Positions 7,707 to 16,160 of a DNA stretch of 64,000 bases are shown here, in pieces. The position numbers were made by a program, and so were the translations under genes. The stretch comes from Flavipsychrobacter sp. (GTDB lineage: Bacteria > Bacteroidota > Bacteroidia > Chitinophagales > Chitinophagaceae). The notes under the pieces were generated by a model. It was not told where the DNA came from. It saw only the letters and a program-made list of their open reading frames with translations, and searched no databases. The stretch lies in assembly GCA_016787265.1 (NCBI GenBank), contig JAEUVF010000017.1, positions 1 to 64,000 on the forward strand, in the 5' to 3' direction. Position 1 is the stretch's first letter. Every line of letters begins with the position of its first letter.

Positions 7707-8682
7707 GTCATTCTTAGATAAAGGTCAGGAGCTGAGGAAAAGAAACGAACCCTTTGCCATCGCCGTGGTGGTGAGAAGGGAAGCGCCCAGTAGTGGCAAA
7801 ACAGGTGATAAGGCCATAATCAATAAATTTGGCGAGATCATCGGTTGGGTAGGAGGAGGTTGTGTTCGCGCCATTCTTATCAAGGAGGCGGAAGATGCAA
7901 TGAAGACAGGTATTGCCCGGCTCGTACGAATTGGAAAATCCCTCACCCAATCTCAACAGGAAGGCGTTATGGAATATAAAATGACCTGCCAGAGTGAAGG
8001 CCTGGTAGAAGTATTTGTTGAACCGGTATTGCCCCCACCACATTTGGTTGTGATGGGCAAGACCGCGATTGCCAAGGCCCTGGTGAAACTGGCAAAGACC
8101 ACCGGCTTCCGGGTAACAGCAGTAGCGCCGGATATCAAACCCGACACCTTTGATAAAGTGGATGAACTGATCACGCAATACAACCTGAAGCAGGTGAATA
8201 CCACGGAGGCCAGTTGTATTGTGGTAGCAACACAGGGCGACCAGGACGAAACAGCCCTGCAGGAAGCTGTCGGTAAAGCAAATTGTTATCTTGGCTTTGT
8301 ATCGAGCAGAAAAAAGGGCAACAAACTGATGGACTACCTGAAAGATGCAGGTGTAGATCCTGTACGGGTGGCAGCTATCAAATCGCCTGCCGGAATTGAC
8401 ATCAATGCTAAGAGTCCGGAAGAAGTGGCCATCAGTATCCTGGCAGAAATCATCCAGGTGAAGAGCCAGGCACCTGCAGCATCTGCCTTTACGCAGTTTG
8501 ATACCACAAGAGCGGAAGCAGGTAAACCAAAATTTTATATCAATCCGGTTTGTGGTGTTCCGGTGGATGTGAATAGTCCCAAACATGTAATTGATTACAA
8601 AGGAGAAAAAGTGTATTTCTGCTGTGATGGATGTAAGGTGAAGTTTGAGCAGGATCCTGATAAATATATGCAGAAGGCATGA
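7699..8682 (+). CDS. coxF: XdhC/CoxF-family maturation protein fused to a C-terminal YHS domain
   Basis: The 327-residue protein has an N-terminal XdhC/CoxI domain (GWVGGGCVRA near residue 52) and a Rossmann-like XdhC_C domain (residues 115-255, starting HLVVMGKTAIAKALVKL and containing GFVSSRKKG). It then adds something normal XdhC proteins lack: a YHS domain at about 279-327. That domain has Cys285 in NPVCGVPV and the cluster YFCCDGCK (Cys308, Cys309, Cys312). YHS domains are small metal-binding units common on copper ATPases. By position this is the coxF slot, and CoxF is implicated in copper insertion, so the fusion may deliver the copper of the active site; that is inference. Confidence 0.85.
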   Translation: MLESFLDKGQELRKRNEPFAIAVVVRREAPSSGKTGDKAIINKFGEIIGWVGGGCVRAILIKEAEDAMKTGIARLVRIGKSLTQSQQEGVMEYKMTCQSEGLVEVFVEPVLPPPHLVVMGKTAIAKALVKLAKTTGFRVTAVAPDIKPDTFDKVDELITQYNLKQVNTTEASCIVVATQGDQDETALQEAVGKANCYLGFVSSRKKGNKLMDYLKDAGVDPVRVAAIKSPAGIDINAKSPEEVAISILAEIIQVKSQAPAASAFTQFDTTRAEAGKPKFYINPVCGVPVDVNSPKHVIDYKGEKVYFCCDGCKVKFEQDPDKYMQKA

Positions 8683-9836
8683 AGGAAATAAAAGCGATCA
8701 TACAGGCATTTGAGAAGGCGGAACAGGAAGGAAAGAAATCTGCCCTGGTGACGGTGGTGCACCTGGAAGGTTCTTCCTACAGAAGACCGGGAGCAAGAAT
8801 GCTGGTGACCGATGAAGGTGAGATGACCGGCGCCATCAGTGGCGGTTGCCTGGAAGGGGATGCATTGAGAAAAGCATTGTCGGTATTGAACCAGCAGCAA
8901 TCGAGATTGGTTACCTATGATACCAGTGATGAAGAGGATGCTTCCATCGGCGTGCAGTTGGGATGCGCAGGTGTGATTCAGGTACTGATGGAACCTATTG
9001 ATGCGGCGCGTAATAATCACCCCATTGAGTTCTTGAAAAAAGTCGTGAGTAAACGACAGCCCTATGTGCTGGTAACCCTGTTCTCCCTGGAAGATAAAAA
9101 AGGCGCTCAACCAGGTACCTGTTTATTGGTAGAAGCAGATGGCACGGTTACAGGTGATATTGCCGATGCAGGTTTGAAGCAGTTCATCCTGGAAGATGCG
9201 GCCGCCTGTTTTCTGCAGAAGCAATCGGCTTTCCGGAATTATAAGTCGCCCCATTTCACAACCACCGCCTTCATCGAATACGTGGAACCGGCACTGGCAC
9301 TGATGATCATTGGTGCCGGTAATGATGTGATACCCCTGGTAGAAATGGCCAACACACTGGGCTGGGAACCCTCTGTCATAGATGGAAGACCTACACACGC
9401 GAAGAGAGAACGTTTTGCAAGTGCCTGCCAGATCCTGGTCAGCAAACCGGAAAAAGTGTTGGAGCAATTGGTGATTGATGAGCAGACCGTGTTTGTGCTG
9501 ATGACACATAATTACAATTACGACCTGGCGATGCTGAAGGCATTGGTGAATACATCTGTTTCTTATATCGGCCTGTTGGGACCAAAGAAAAAACTGGACC
9601 GTATGCTGGATGAGTTAAAAGCAGAAGGCATCACGCTGACTGATGAACAGCTATCCAGAATTTATGGTCCCGTTGGATTGGAGATTGGTGCTGAAACAGC
9701 AGAAGAGATTGCCCTCTCCATCCTGGCGGAAATCCGGGCAGTAAGTACCGGTACTGGAGGAAAATCCCTGCGCACCAAGCAAGATACCATCCATTCCAGG
9801 GAATCAACCCGGATCAGCGAAAAACATATCCAGTGA
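8679..9836 (+). CDS. coxI: XdhC/CoxI-family molybdenum cofactor maturation protein
   Basis: A 385-residue XdhC-family protein with the standard two-domain layout: GSSYRRPGARM and GAISGGCLEGD in the N-terminal domain, and a Rossmann domain from about residue 208 (LMIIGAGNDVIPLVEMA) with SYIGLLGPKKK near 290. Members bind the mature molybdenum cofactor, protect it, help sulfurate it and hand it to the apo-enzyme. It overlaps the preceding XdhC-YHS gene by 4 bp and the next gene by 4 bp. The last 30 residues are polar and variable. Confidence 0.87.
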   Translation: MKEIKAIIQAFEKAEQEGKKSALVTVVHLEGSSYRRPGARMLVTDEGEMTGAISGGCLEGDALRKALSVLNQQQSRLVTYDTSDEEDASIGVQLGCAGVIQVLMEPIDAARNNHPIEFLKKVVSKRQPYVLVTLFSLEDKKGAQPGTCLLVEADGTVTGDIADAGLKQFILEDAAACFLQKQSAFRNYKSPHFTTTAFIEYVEPALALMIIGAGNDVIPLVEMANTLGWEPSVIDGRPTHAKRERFASACQILVSKPEKVLEQLVIDEQTVFVLMTHNYNYDLAMLKALVNTSVSYIGLLGPKKKLDRMLDELKAEGITLTDEQLSRIYGPVGLEIGAETAEEIALSILAEIRAVSTGTGGKSLRTKQDTIHSRESTRISEKHIQ

Positions 9837-10447
9837 AACCGGTCAACCAACATACCATTCACTGCGCAATTGTCATCCTTGCCGCTGGTCAATCCAGTCG
9901 CCTTGGAGAAGCCAAACAATTGTTACCTTACAAAGGGAAATCGTTATTGGTGCAGGCAGTAGATACTGCCCTGGCTACTGAGATCCGACCCGTTGTAGTG
10001 GTATTGGGAGCCAGGAATGAAACCCTGTCGAAGGAGTTAACCGAAAAAGAGGTAGTCATCGCCCTGAATGAAAACTGGGAAGAAGGCATGGGATCCTCTT
10101 TGCGTTGCGGCTTACTGAAAGCGCAGCAGGTGGCTCCTGAAACCAACGCGGTGATCTTTATGGTATGTGATCAACCTCATGTGAGTCCTGAATTGTTGGT
10201 GCAGTTGATCAAAACAAATGAAGAAACACTCAAGCCCATAGTGGCCAGCAGTTATGGTGAGCAGTCCGGCACGCCTGCTTTTTTCAGCAGCAAGGTATTC
10301 CCGGCATTGCTGGAAATAAAAGGCGATACAGGCGCCAGGAAACTGATCAAACAATACGCTGATGAAGTAGCTACTATACCCTTCCCCGAAGGGATCATTG
10401 ATATCGATACCCAATCCGATTACCAAACATTACTGAAACAAGATTAA
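9833..10447 (+). CDS. mocA: MocA-like molybdenum cofactor cytidylyltransferase
   Basis: A 204-residue MobA-like nucleotidyltransferase. The nucleotide-binding motif LAAGQSSRLGEAKQLLPYKG is at residues 16-35, the metal/substrate motif VCDQPH near 107, and GTPAFFSSKVFP near 147. The QLLPYKG form is typical of MocA, which adds CMP to molybdopterin, rather than MobA, which adds GMP. CO dehydrogenase uses the cytosine dinucleotide form, so the neighbourhood supports MocA. The start is a GTG overlapping the coxI stop by 4 bp, and the stop directly abuts the moaA ATG. Confidence 0.88.
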   Translation: MKPVNQHTIHCAIVILAAGQSSRLGEAKQLLPYKGKSLLVQAVDTALATEIRPVVVVLGARNETLSKELTEKEVVIALNENWEEGMGSSLRCGLLKAQQVAPETNAVIFMVCDQPHVSPELLVQLIKTNEETLKPIVASSYGEQSGTPAFFSSKVFPALLEIKGDTGARKLIKQYADEVATIPFPEGIIDIDTQSDYQTLLKQD

Positions 10448-11437
10448 ATGGAAGGCCAACTGATAGATACTTATAACCGCGTTCACAACTATCTGAGGAT
10501 ATCGTTGACAGATAACTGCAACTTCAGGTGTTTCTACTGCATGCCGGAAGAAGACTATGATTTTGCTCCTGCCAGTAAACTGATGCAGGCGGATGAGATC
10601 TATAACATTGCCAAACTCTTTGTGGATCATGGCGTGAACAAGATCCGGTTGACTGGAGGGGAACCCCTGGTAAGAAAAGATGCGGCAAAGATTATACAAC
10701 TGCTGGCGCAATTACCGGTGAACCTCACCATTACCACCAATGGCAGCAGGATTCATGAGTTTGTGGATCTGTTGAAAGAGAACAGGATCCGTTCGCTGAA
10801 TATCAGCCTGGATACGCTGGATCGGGATAAGTTCCTGCTGATGACACGCAGAGATCAGTTTCAACGGGTATATGATAATATTCATCTCCTGCTGCGGGAA
10901 GGCTTTCATGTGAAAGTGAATATGGTAGTGATGAAAGGCATGAACGAAGCGGAGATTCTTGATTTTATTGAGTGGACGAAAGCAGATCCGGTTCATGTAC
11001 GTTTTATTGAATTCATGCCCTTCAGTGGTAACCGGTGGACCAGCAACAAGGTGTTTACCTGGCAGGAAATGCTGGAGCTCGCGGGAACAAAATATGATAT
11101 CCTTCCATTGGCTGCAGAGCCCAATGATACAGCTAAAAAATACCAGATGCCGGGGCATAAAGGAACTTTCGCCGTGATCAGCACCATGAGTAATAATTTC
11201 TGCGGCACCTGCAATCGCATCCGGCTGACTGCTGATGGCAAGATGAAGAACTGTCTTTTTTCTGAGTCTGAAACAGATCTTTTACAACCGCTGAGGAATG
11301 GGGAAGATATCCTTCCGCTGATTCAGCAGACCATTAAGGCAAAGAAAAAAGAACTGGGCGGACAATTTACTACTGATTTCGAAAACATTGAAGCAACGAC
11401 CATCCATAACCGAAGTATGATCACCATTGGGGGATGA
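10448..11437 (+). CDS. moaA: GTP 3',8-cyclase MoaA
   Basis: A 329-residue radical SAM enzyme for the first step of molybdenum cofactor synthesis. The SAM-binding 4Fe-4S cluster uses Cys24, Cys28 and Cys31 (CNFRCFYC); the GTP-binding cluster uses Cys252, Cys255 and Cys269 (CGTC...NC). The protein ends in the conserved Gly-Gly that is required in this family. It works with MoaC to form cyclic pyranopterin monophosphate. Its stop overlaps the start of the TonB-receptor gene by 4 bp, tying that receptor to the cofactor operon. Confidence 0.96.
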   Translation: MEGQLIDTYNRVHNYLRISLTDNCNFRCFYCMPEEDYDFAPASKLMQADEIYNIAKLFVDHGVNKIRLTGGEPLVRKDAAKIIQLLAQLPVNLTITTNGSRIHEFVDLLKENRIRSLNISLDTLDRDKFLLMTRRDQFQRVYDNIHLLLREGFHVKVNMVVMKGMNEAEILDFIEWTKADPVHVRFIEFMPFSGNRWTSNKVFTWQEMLELAGTKYDILPLAAEPNDTAKKYQMPGHKGTFAVISTMSNNFCGTCNRIRLTADGKMKNCLFSESETDLLQPLRNGEDILPLIQQTIKAKKKELGGQFTTDFENIEATTIHNRSMITIGG

Positions 11438-13986
11438 AGCAAATATTGACCATCCTGTTCCTTTTAAGTTCCTTTCTTGCCGTTGCGCAGGAGAGGGATA
11501 GTACTGTTCAGGCGGTCTTGGATGAAGTGATTGTAACGGCTTCGCGTATCCCGGAAAAATTATTGTTATCCCCGGTAACAGTTGAAAAAGTCAGTCGCTC
11601 TTTTTTCTTAACCAATTCTTCTCCTTCTTTTTTTGATGCGCTGGACCAGGTGAAGGGCGTTCAGACGATCACACCCAGCATGGGATTCAAAATCATCAAC
11701 ACGCGGGGATTTGCCAATACTACCAATGTACGTTTTGCTCAACTGGTAGATGGGATGGATATTCAATCGCCACATATTGGAAGTCCGATTGGAAATGTGT
11801 TAGGTCCGGGTGACCTCGACATTGAACGAGTGGAAATCATACCCGGAGTAGCATCCGCGATGTATGGCATGAACAGCATCAATGGACTGGCCAATTTTTA
11901 CAGTCGCGATCCTTTTCTTTCAGAAGGACTCAGCATCCGGCAGCATACTGCGCTCACGCATTTGAACAATTCCTCCAGCGGTTCGCGTATCTTTTCAGAA
12001 ACCCAGCTTCGTTGGGTGAAAAAACTGAATGAGCAATGGGCGGTGAAATTCAACCTGGGTTATATGCATGGCTACGATTGGGTGGCTGATAACTATGATG
12101 ATTTGAGTCCGGCAGCCAATGCCAGCACCGGTTTAACAGGAAACAACAATCCGGCACTGAACCCGGTGAACAGTTATGGCAATGAAGCAACCAACCGGCG
12201 CACCCTCAACCTGGGCGGAAGATCTTACCAGGTGGCAAGAACAGGTTACCGGGAAATCGATGTAACGGATTATACACTGCAGAATATCAAAGGCGATGCG
12301 GGATTGTTTTATAAAACCAAAAAAGGACATCGCTTCTCCTATACTTTCCGGTATGCTTTCCTGAATAATATTTACCAGCGTGCCAACCGGTTCAGGCTGG
12401 AAGATTATGCCCTGTATCAGCATGGGATCAATTATCAGTCGCCCTCCATACAGGCAAAGCTGTATTACAATGGAGAGAATACCGGCGACTCTTATAACCT
12501 GCGCTCCATGGCAGAAAATATGGACCGGGCAGGTGTGTTCGACAATGAATGGTTTGCACGTTATAACCAGGGATATACAACTGCATGGCAGAGTGGGCAG
12601 TCGGTAGAAGCTTCGCACCAGTTGGCGAGGCAGGCAGCAGACCGGGATCGGTTGCAACCAGGAACAGCCGGGTTTAATGAAACACTGTCGAGGTTGCAGC
12701 AGATTAATAACTGGGATAGTGGTGCTGCCCTGAAAGTACGGGCGGGATTCATCCATGGAGAAGTGCAGTTCAACTTAACAGAGCAATGGCTGAAAAAATG
12801 GAAAGAAAAAGCAGGGGTGGAGATCCTGGGCGGATTAGATCATCGTAGTTATTTGGTGCAGCCGGATGGTAATTATTTTATCAACCCGGAAGCAGGAAAA
12901 GAAGGCAGAACCATCCGGTATGGAAGAACAGGTGCCTTTCTATCTGTTTACAAGCAATTACTAAATGATAAACTTCGGTTAGGTGTGGCAGTGAGAGCTG
13001 ATAAAAACGATTATTTCAGGCTGAAATGGAATCCAAGGGTAACAGCTGTTTACAGTATAACCAGCAGCCAGAGCCTGCGACTCTCTTTCACCAGCAGTTA
13101 TCGCTTCCCTATAGTATTTGAAGCTTATTCCAATGTGAACAGTGGAGGAGTGAAACGAGTAGGCGGATTGCCTGTGATGTCGAATGGCATCTTTGAGAAT
13201 GCCTGGCTGCAAACATCCATCGCAAGTTACCAGGCAGCAATCTTAAGAGATGTGAACCAGGGTGGACTCAGCAGGAATGAAGCCATCGAAAAGAACAAGG
13301 GACTGCTTCAGCAAAATCCTTATACCTATCTACAACCGGAGCAGGTAAGATCTGTGGAAATCGGTTACAGGGGTGTGTTTTTGAGTGGCAGGTTATATGT
13401 GGATGGCGGTGCTTATTTCAACCGGTATAATTCCTTTATCGCGCAGGCGAATATGAATATACCCCGAACTACCAATGTGGATTCCATGGCCTTTTACCTG
13501 GCCGATAACCGCCTGCAGGATCAATACCGGATGTGGACTAATTCCTCGACTACTATTGACAATATTGGCTTCCACGCAGGAGGCAGTTTCCGGATGGGGA
13601 AGGATTATGTGATTAATGCCAATACCAGCTTCCAGCAATTGTTGAAAACAAGCAACGACGATGGATTGGAAGATGGTTTTAATACACCGGAGTGGATGGT
13701 GAATGCGGGAATTGCGAATCAGGATATTATTCATGGCATAGGCGCTGGAATCAACCTGCGTTGGCAGAGCCGGTATTATTGGGAATCCTTCCTGATAAAT
13801 GGCGATGTGCCATCCATCACCACTCTGGACGCGAATATCAGTTATCAGCTAAAGCGTATGCCGCTTCGCCTTAAATTAGGGGGCAATAATTTGTTCAATC
13901 GATATTATTATTCAATCCTGGGAGGGCCCTCCATTGGTGGTTATTATTACCTGACTTTGACCTGGGGGCTCCTTAAAAATAACTAG
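11434..13986 (+). CDS. TonB-dependent outer-membrane receptor inside the CO dehydrogenase/Moco cluster
   Basis: The 850-residue protein starts with a signal peptide (about residues 1-18, ending VAQ), then a plug domain (LDEVIVTASR; YGMNSINGLANFYSR near 145) and a 22-strand-type barrel ending in an aromatic C-terminus (YYYLTLTWGLLKNN). It lacks the N-terminal carboxypeptidase-regulatory domain and is not followed by a SusD gene, so a polysaccharide role is unlikely. It overlaps moaA by 4 bp and sits 1 bp before moeA. No molybdate ABC transporter is visible. I infer uptake of a metal or metal chelate (molybdenum or copper), but the ligand cannot be read from the sequence. Confidence 0.85.
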   Translation: MKQILTILFLLSSFLAVAQERDSTVQAVLDEVIVTASRIPEKLLLSPVTVEKVSRSFFLTNSSPSFFDALDQVKGVQTITPSMGFKIINTRGFANTTNVRFAQLVDGMDIQSPHIGSPIGNVLGPGDLDIERVEIIPGVASAMYGMNSINGLANFYSRDPFLSEGLSIRQHTALTHLNNSSSGSRIFSETQLRWVKKLNEQWAVKFNLGYMHGYDWVADNYDDLSPAANASTGLTGNNNPALNPVNSYGNEATNRRTLNLGGRSYQVARTGYREIDVTDYTLQNIKGDAGLFYKTKKGHRFSYTFRYAFLNNIYQRANRFRLEDYALYQHGINYQSPSIQAKLYYNGENTGDSYNLRSMAENMDRAGVFDNEWFARYNQGYTTAWQSGQSVEASHQLARQAADRDRLQPGTAGFNETLSRLQQINNWDSGAALKVRAGFIHGEVQFNLTEQWLKKWKEKAGVEILGGLDHRSYLVQPDGNYFINPEAGKEGRTIRYGRTGAFLSVYKQLLNDKLRLGVAVRADKNDYFRLKWNPRVTAVYSITSSQSLRLSFTSSYRFPIVFEAYSNVNSGGVKRVGGLPVMSNGIFENAWLQTSIASYQAAILRDVNQGGLSRNEAIEKNKGLLQQNPYTYLQPEQVRSVEIGYRGVFLSGRLYVDGGAYFNRYNSFIAQANMNIPRTTNVDSMAFYLADNRLQDQYRMWTNSSTTIDNIGFHAGGSFRMGKDYVINANTSFQQLLKTSNDDGLEDGFNTPEWMVNAGIANQDIIHGIGAGINLRWQSRYYWESFLINGDVPSITTLDANISYQLKRMPLRLKLGGNNLFNRYYYSILGGPSIGGYYYLTLTWGLLKNN

Positions 13987-13987
13987 T

Positions 13988-15172
13988 ATGATCTCTTCTG
14001 CTGCAGCGAAAGCAATTATAAAAGAACAATGCGAAGCACTGTCGCCCTTGGTACTGCCCATCAAACAGGCAGCAGGCACGGTGTTGGCGGAGGATGTATA
14101 TGCGCCGGTGGACATACCATCCTATCCGCAATCGAGCATGGATGGATATGCTTTCTCCTATGAAGGATGGAAGCAGGGAGAACCCCTGGATTTGTATGGA
14201 GAAATGGCTGCCGGCAGTAATCAAACCATTCAGGTGATACCAGGCAAAGCTGTTCGCATATTTACAGGAGCAGCTGTACCACCGGGAGCAGATACGGTAG
14301 TGATACAGGAGAAGATCCGCCTGGAAGGAGATGAATTACATATTGAAGATCCTGAACTGAAAGCAGGCGATAATGTGAGGCCGATAGGTTCCGAGATCAG
14401 CAGGAATGCATTGGCATTGGAAAAAGGCACCCTGCTAACAGCACCGGGAATTGGATTCCTGGCAGGCATTGGATTGGCGGAAGTAAAAGTTTATCCCAAA
14501 CCTCGGGTAGCCATCATCGTTACCGGCAATGAATTACAGGAACCTGGGAAGCCACTGGAATACGGACAGGTATATGAATCGAATTCAGCTTCTCTTACTG
14601 CTGCACTGGAAGCACTGCTGATCAGGGATATCAAAATTTATCGGGTAGCTGACAACCTGGAGGCATTGAAAGCAACACTGGCAACTGCCCTCGAGCAGGC
14701 CGACCTGGTATTGCTGACAGGAGGAATCAGTGTGGGTGATTATGATTTCACGCTGAAGGCTACACTGGAATGTGGCATCGAAACCATCTTTCATAAAATC
14801 AAACAAAAACCAGGCAAGCCTATTTTGTTTGGCAGGAAGGGACAAAAACCTGTCTTTGGCTTACCGGGCAATCCGGCTTCGGTTATGACCTGCTTTTATG
14901 AATACGTGCTGATTGCGATAGGGGAAATGCAACATCGCGAACTTACCCTTCGCAAGAGAAGAGCTATCCTGGCCAATACGGTGAAGAAACCTGCCGGACC
15001 TACGCATTACCTCAAGGGCTATGCAGATGGGGATAGGGTGATGTCGCTCGAAGGCCAGGAATCCTATAAATTGAATTCCTTTGCGCGGGCCAATTGCCTG
15101 ATTATGCTGCCGGAAGAATGCACGCAGGCCGGTCCGGGTGATGAAGTAGAAATCCATATATTACCGTATTAA
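13988..15172 (+). CDS. moeA: Molybdopterin molybdotransferase MoeA
   Basis: A 394-residue MoeA. Family motifs are SSMDGYAF near residue 50, FTGAAVPPGADTVV near 92, the MPT-binding GGISVGDYD near 244, and GLPGNPAS near 291. The enzyme inserts molybdate into adenylylated molybdopterin to complete the cofactor. The MoaB/Mog-type adenylyltransferase it needs is supplied by the C-terminal half of the moaCB fusion further downstream. Confidence 0.95.
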   Translation: MISSAAAKAIIKEQCEALSPLVLPIKQAAGTVLAEDVYAPVDIPSYPQSSMDGYAFSYEGWKQGEPLDLYGEMAAGSNQTIQVIPGKAVRIFTGAAVPPGADTVVIQEKIRLEGDELHIEDPELKAGDNVRPIGSEISRNALALEKGTLLTAPGIGFLAGIGLAEVKVYPKPRVAIIVTGNELQEPGKPLEYGQVYESNSASLTAALEALLIRDIKIYRVADNLEALKATLATALEQADLVLLTGGISVGDYDFTLKATLECGIETIFHKIKQKPGKPILFGRKGQKPVFGLPGNPASVMTCFYEYVLIAIGEMQHRELTLRKRRAILANTVKKPAGPTHYLKGYADGDRVMSLEGQESYKLNSFARANCLIMLPEECTQAGPGDEVEIHILPY

Positions 15173-15181
15173 ATCAGCTGC

Positions 15182-15919
15182 ATGGATGCTACCCTGATAT
15201 TTTATCCCCTCCTGTTTGTTGTTGCGTTTTTGTACGCATCGGTGGGGCATGGTGGTGCCAGTGGTTACCTGGCCCTGATGGCCCTGTATGGATTTGCACC
15301 TGAAGTGATGAAACCCACGGCACTGATGCTGAACCTATTTGTATCCCTGACCTCTTATATCCAGTTTTATCGTGGCGGACATTTCAAATGGAAGATCTTT
15401 TTACCATTGGCGCTGGCCTCCATCCCGATGGCATTTGTTGGGGGCTTGCTGACTATAGATGCAACACTTTATAAGAAGATATTAGGGGTGCTCTTATTAT
15501 TGCCGATCCTGCGTTTCTTTTTACTAAAAGACAGCGAGAAGGCGGGTTCAGTAGAGCCGCAGGTTTGGGTGTCGGTTTTGATTGGTGCGGGCATTGGGTT
15601 TTTATCCGGACTCATAGGAATTGGTGGTGGCATCATCCTTTCACCGATTCTGTTGTTATTAAACTGGACCAATCAAAAGCAAACCGCGGCCATCAGTGCC
15701 TTGTTTATATTCGTGAATTCCCTGAGTGGATTATTCGGACAAATGACCAAGGGCATTCATTTCAGTACCGACATGGTGTGGATGGTGGTAATCGCATTTG
15801 CCGGAGGATTGTTGGGGGCCTGGTTCGGATCCTTGAAATTCAGGCAGGAAGTGCTGAAATTTACACTGGCATCCGTGCTCACCATGGCGGCCTTTAAATT
15901 ATTGTTTACCTCAGCCTAA
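15182..15919 (+). CDS. TSUP-family (TauE/SafE) membrane permease
   Basis: A 245-residue protein with about eight hydrophobic segments and the two repeated TauE/SafE motifs: YASVGHGGASGYLALMAL near residue 18 and FLSGLIGIGGGIILSPIL near 140. The family moves sulfur-containing or small organic anions such as sulfite. Inside a molybdenum cofactor operon it might handle sulfur or molybdate oxyanions; this is inference from position. It lies 9 bp after moeA and 5 bp before moaD. Confidence 0.85.
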   Translation: MDATLIFYPLLFVVAFLYASVGHGGASGYLALMALYGFAPEVMKPTALMLNLFVSLTSYIQFYRGGHFKWKIFLPLALASIPMAFVGGLLTIDATLYKKILGVLLLLPILRFFLLKDSEKAGSVEPQVWVSVLIGAGIGFLSGLIGIGGGIILSPILLLLNWTNQKQTAAISALFIFVNSLSGLFGQMTKGIHFSTDMVWMVVIAFAGGLLGAWFGSLKFRQEVLKFTLASVLTMAAFKLLFTSA

Positions 15920-15924
15920 GAAGA

Positions 15925-16158
15925 ATGGAAATACAGATTACTATATTCGGACAATTGACTGATATAACAGGAAGCAGTCTTGTTCGCGTGCCTGCTGCCC
16001 GCGATACGGAGGAGTTATTGACAATATTGAAGCAACAGTACCCTGCACTGGGAACTGCAAAGTTTGTGGTGGCCGTTGATAAAAAAATCATCCAGGGCAA
16101 TACAGCGCTGACAGCTAATAGCAGCATTGCTTTATTACCACCTTTCTCCGGAGGATAA
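15925..16158 (+). CDS. moaD: Molybdopterin synthase small subunit MoaD
   Basis: A 77-residue beta-grasp sulfur carrier ending in the required PFSGG. The C-terminal Gly-Gly is adenylylated by MoeB and converted to a thiocarboxylate, which supplies the dithiolene sulfurs of molybdopterin. The size is standard. It lies 2 bp before its activating enzyme gene, and its partner moaE is one gene further on. Confidence 0.93.
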   Translation: MEIQITIFGQLTDITGSSLVRVPAARDTEELLTILKQQYPALGTAKFVVAVDKKIIQGNTALTANSSIALLPPFSGG

Positions 16159-16160
16159 TC

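Noticed and set aside
7714..8586. 290-residue open frame opposite the XdhC-YHS gene
   Set aside because: Antisense shadow rich in His, Cys and Phe; the plus-strand protein is well supported.
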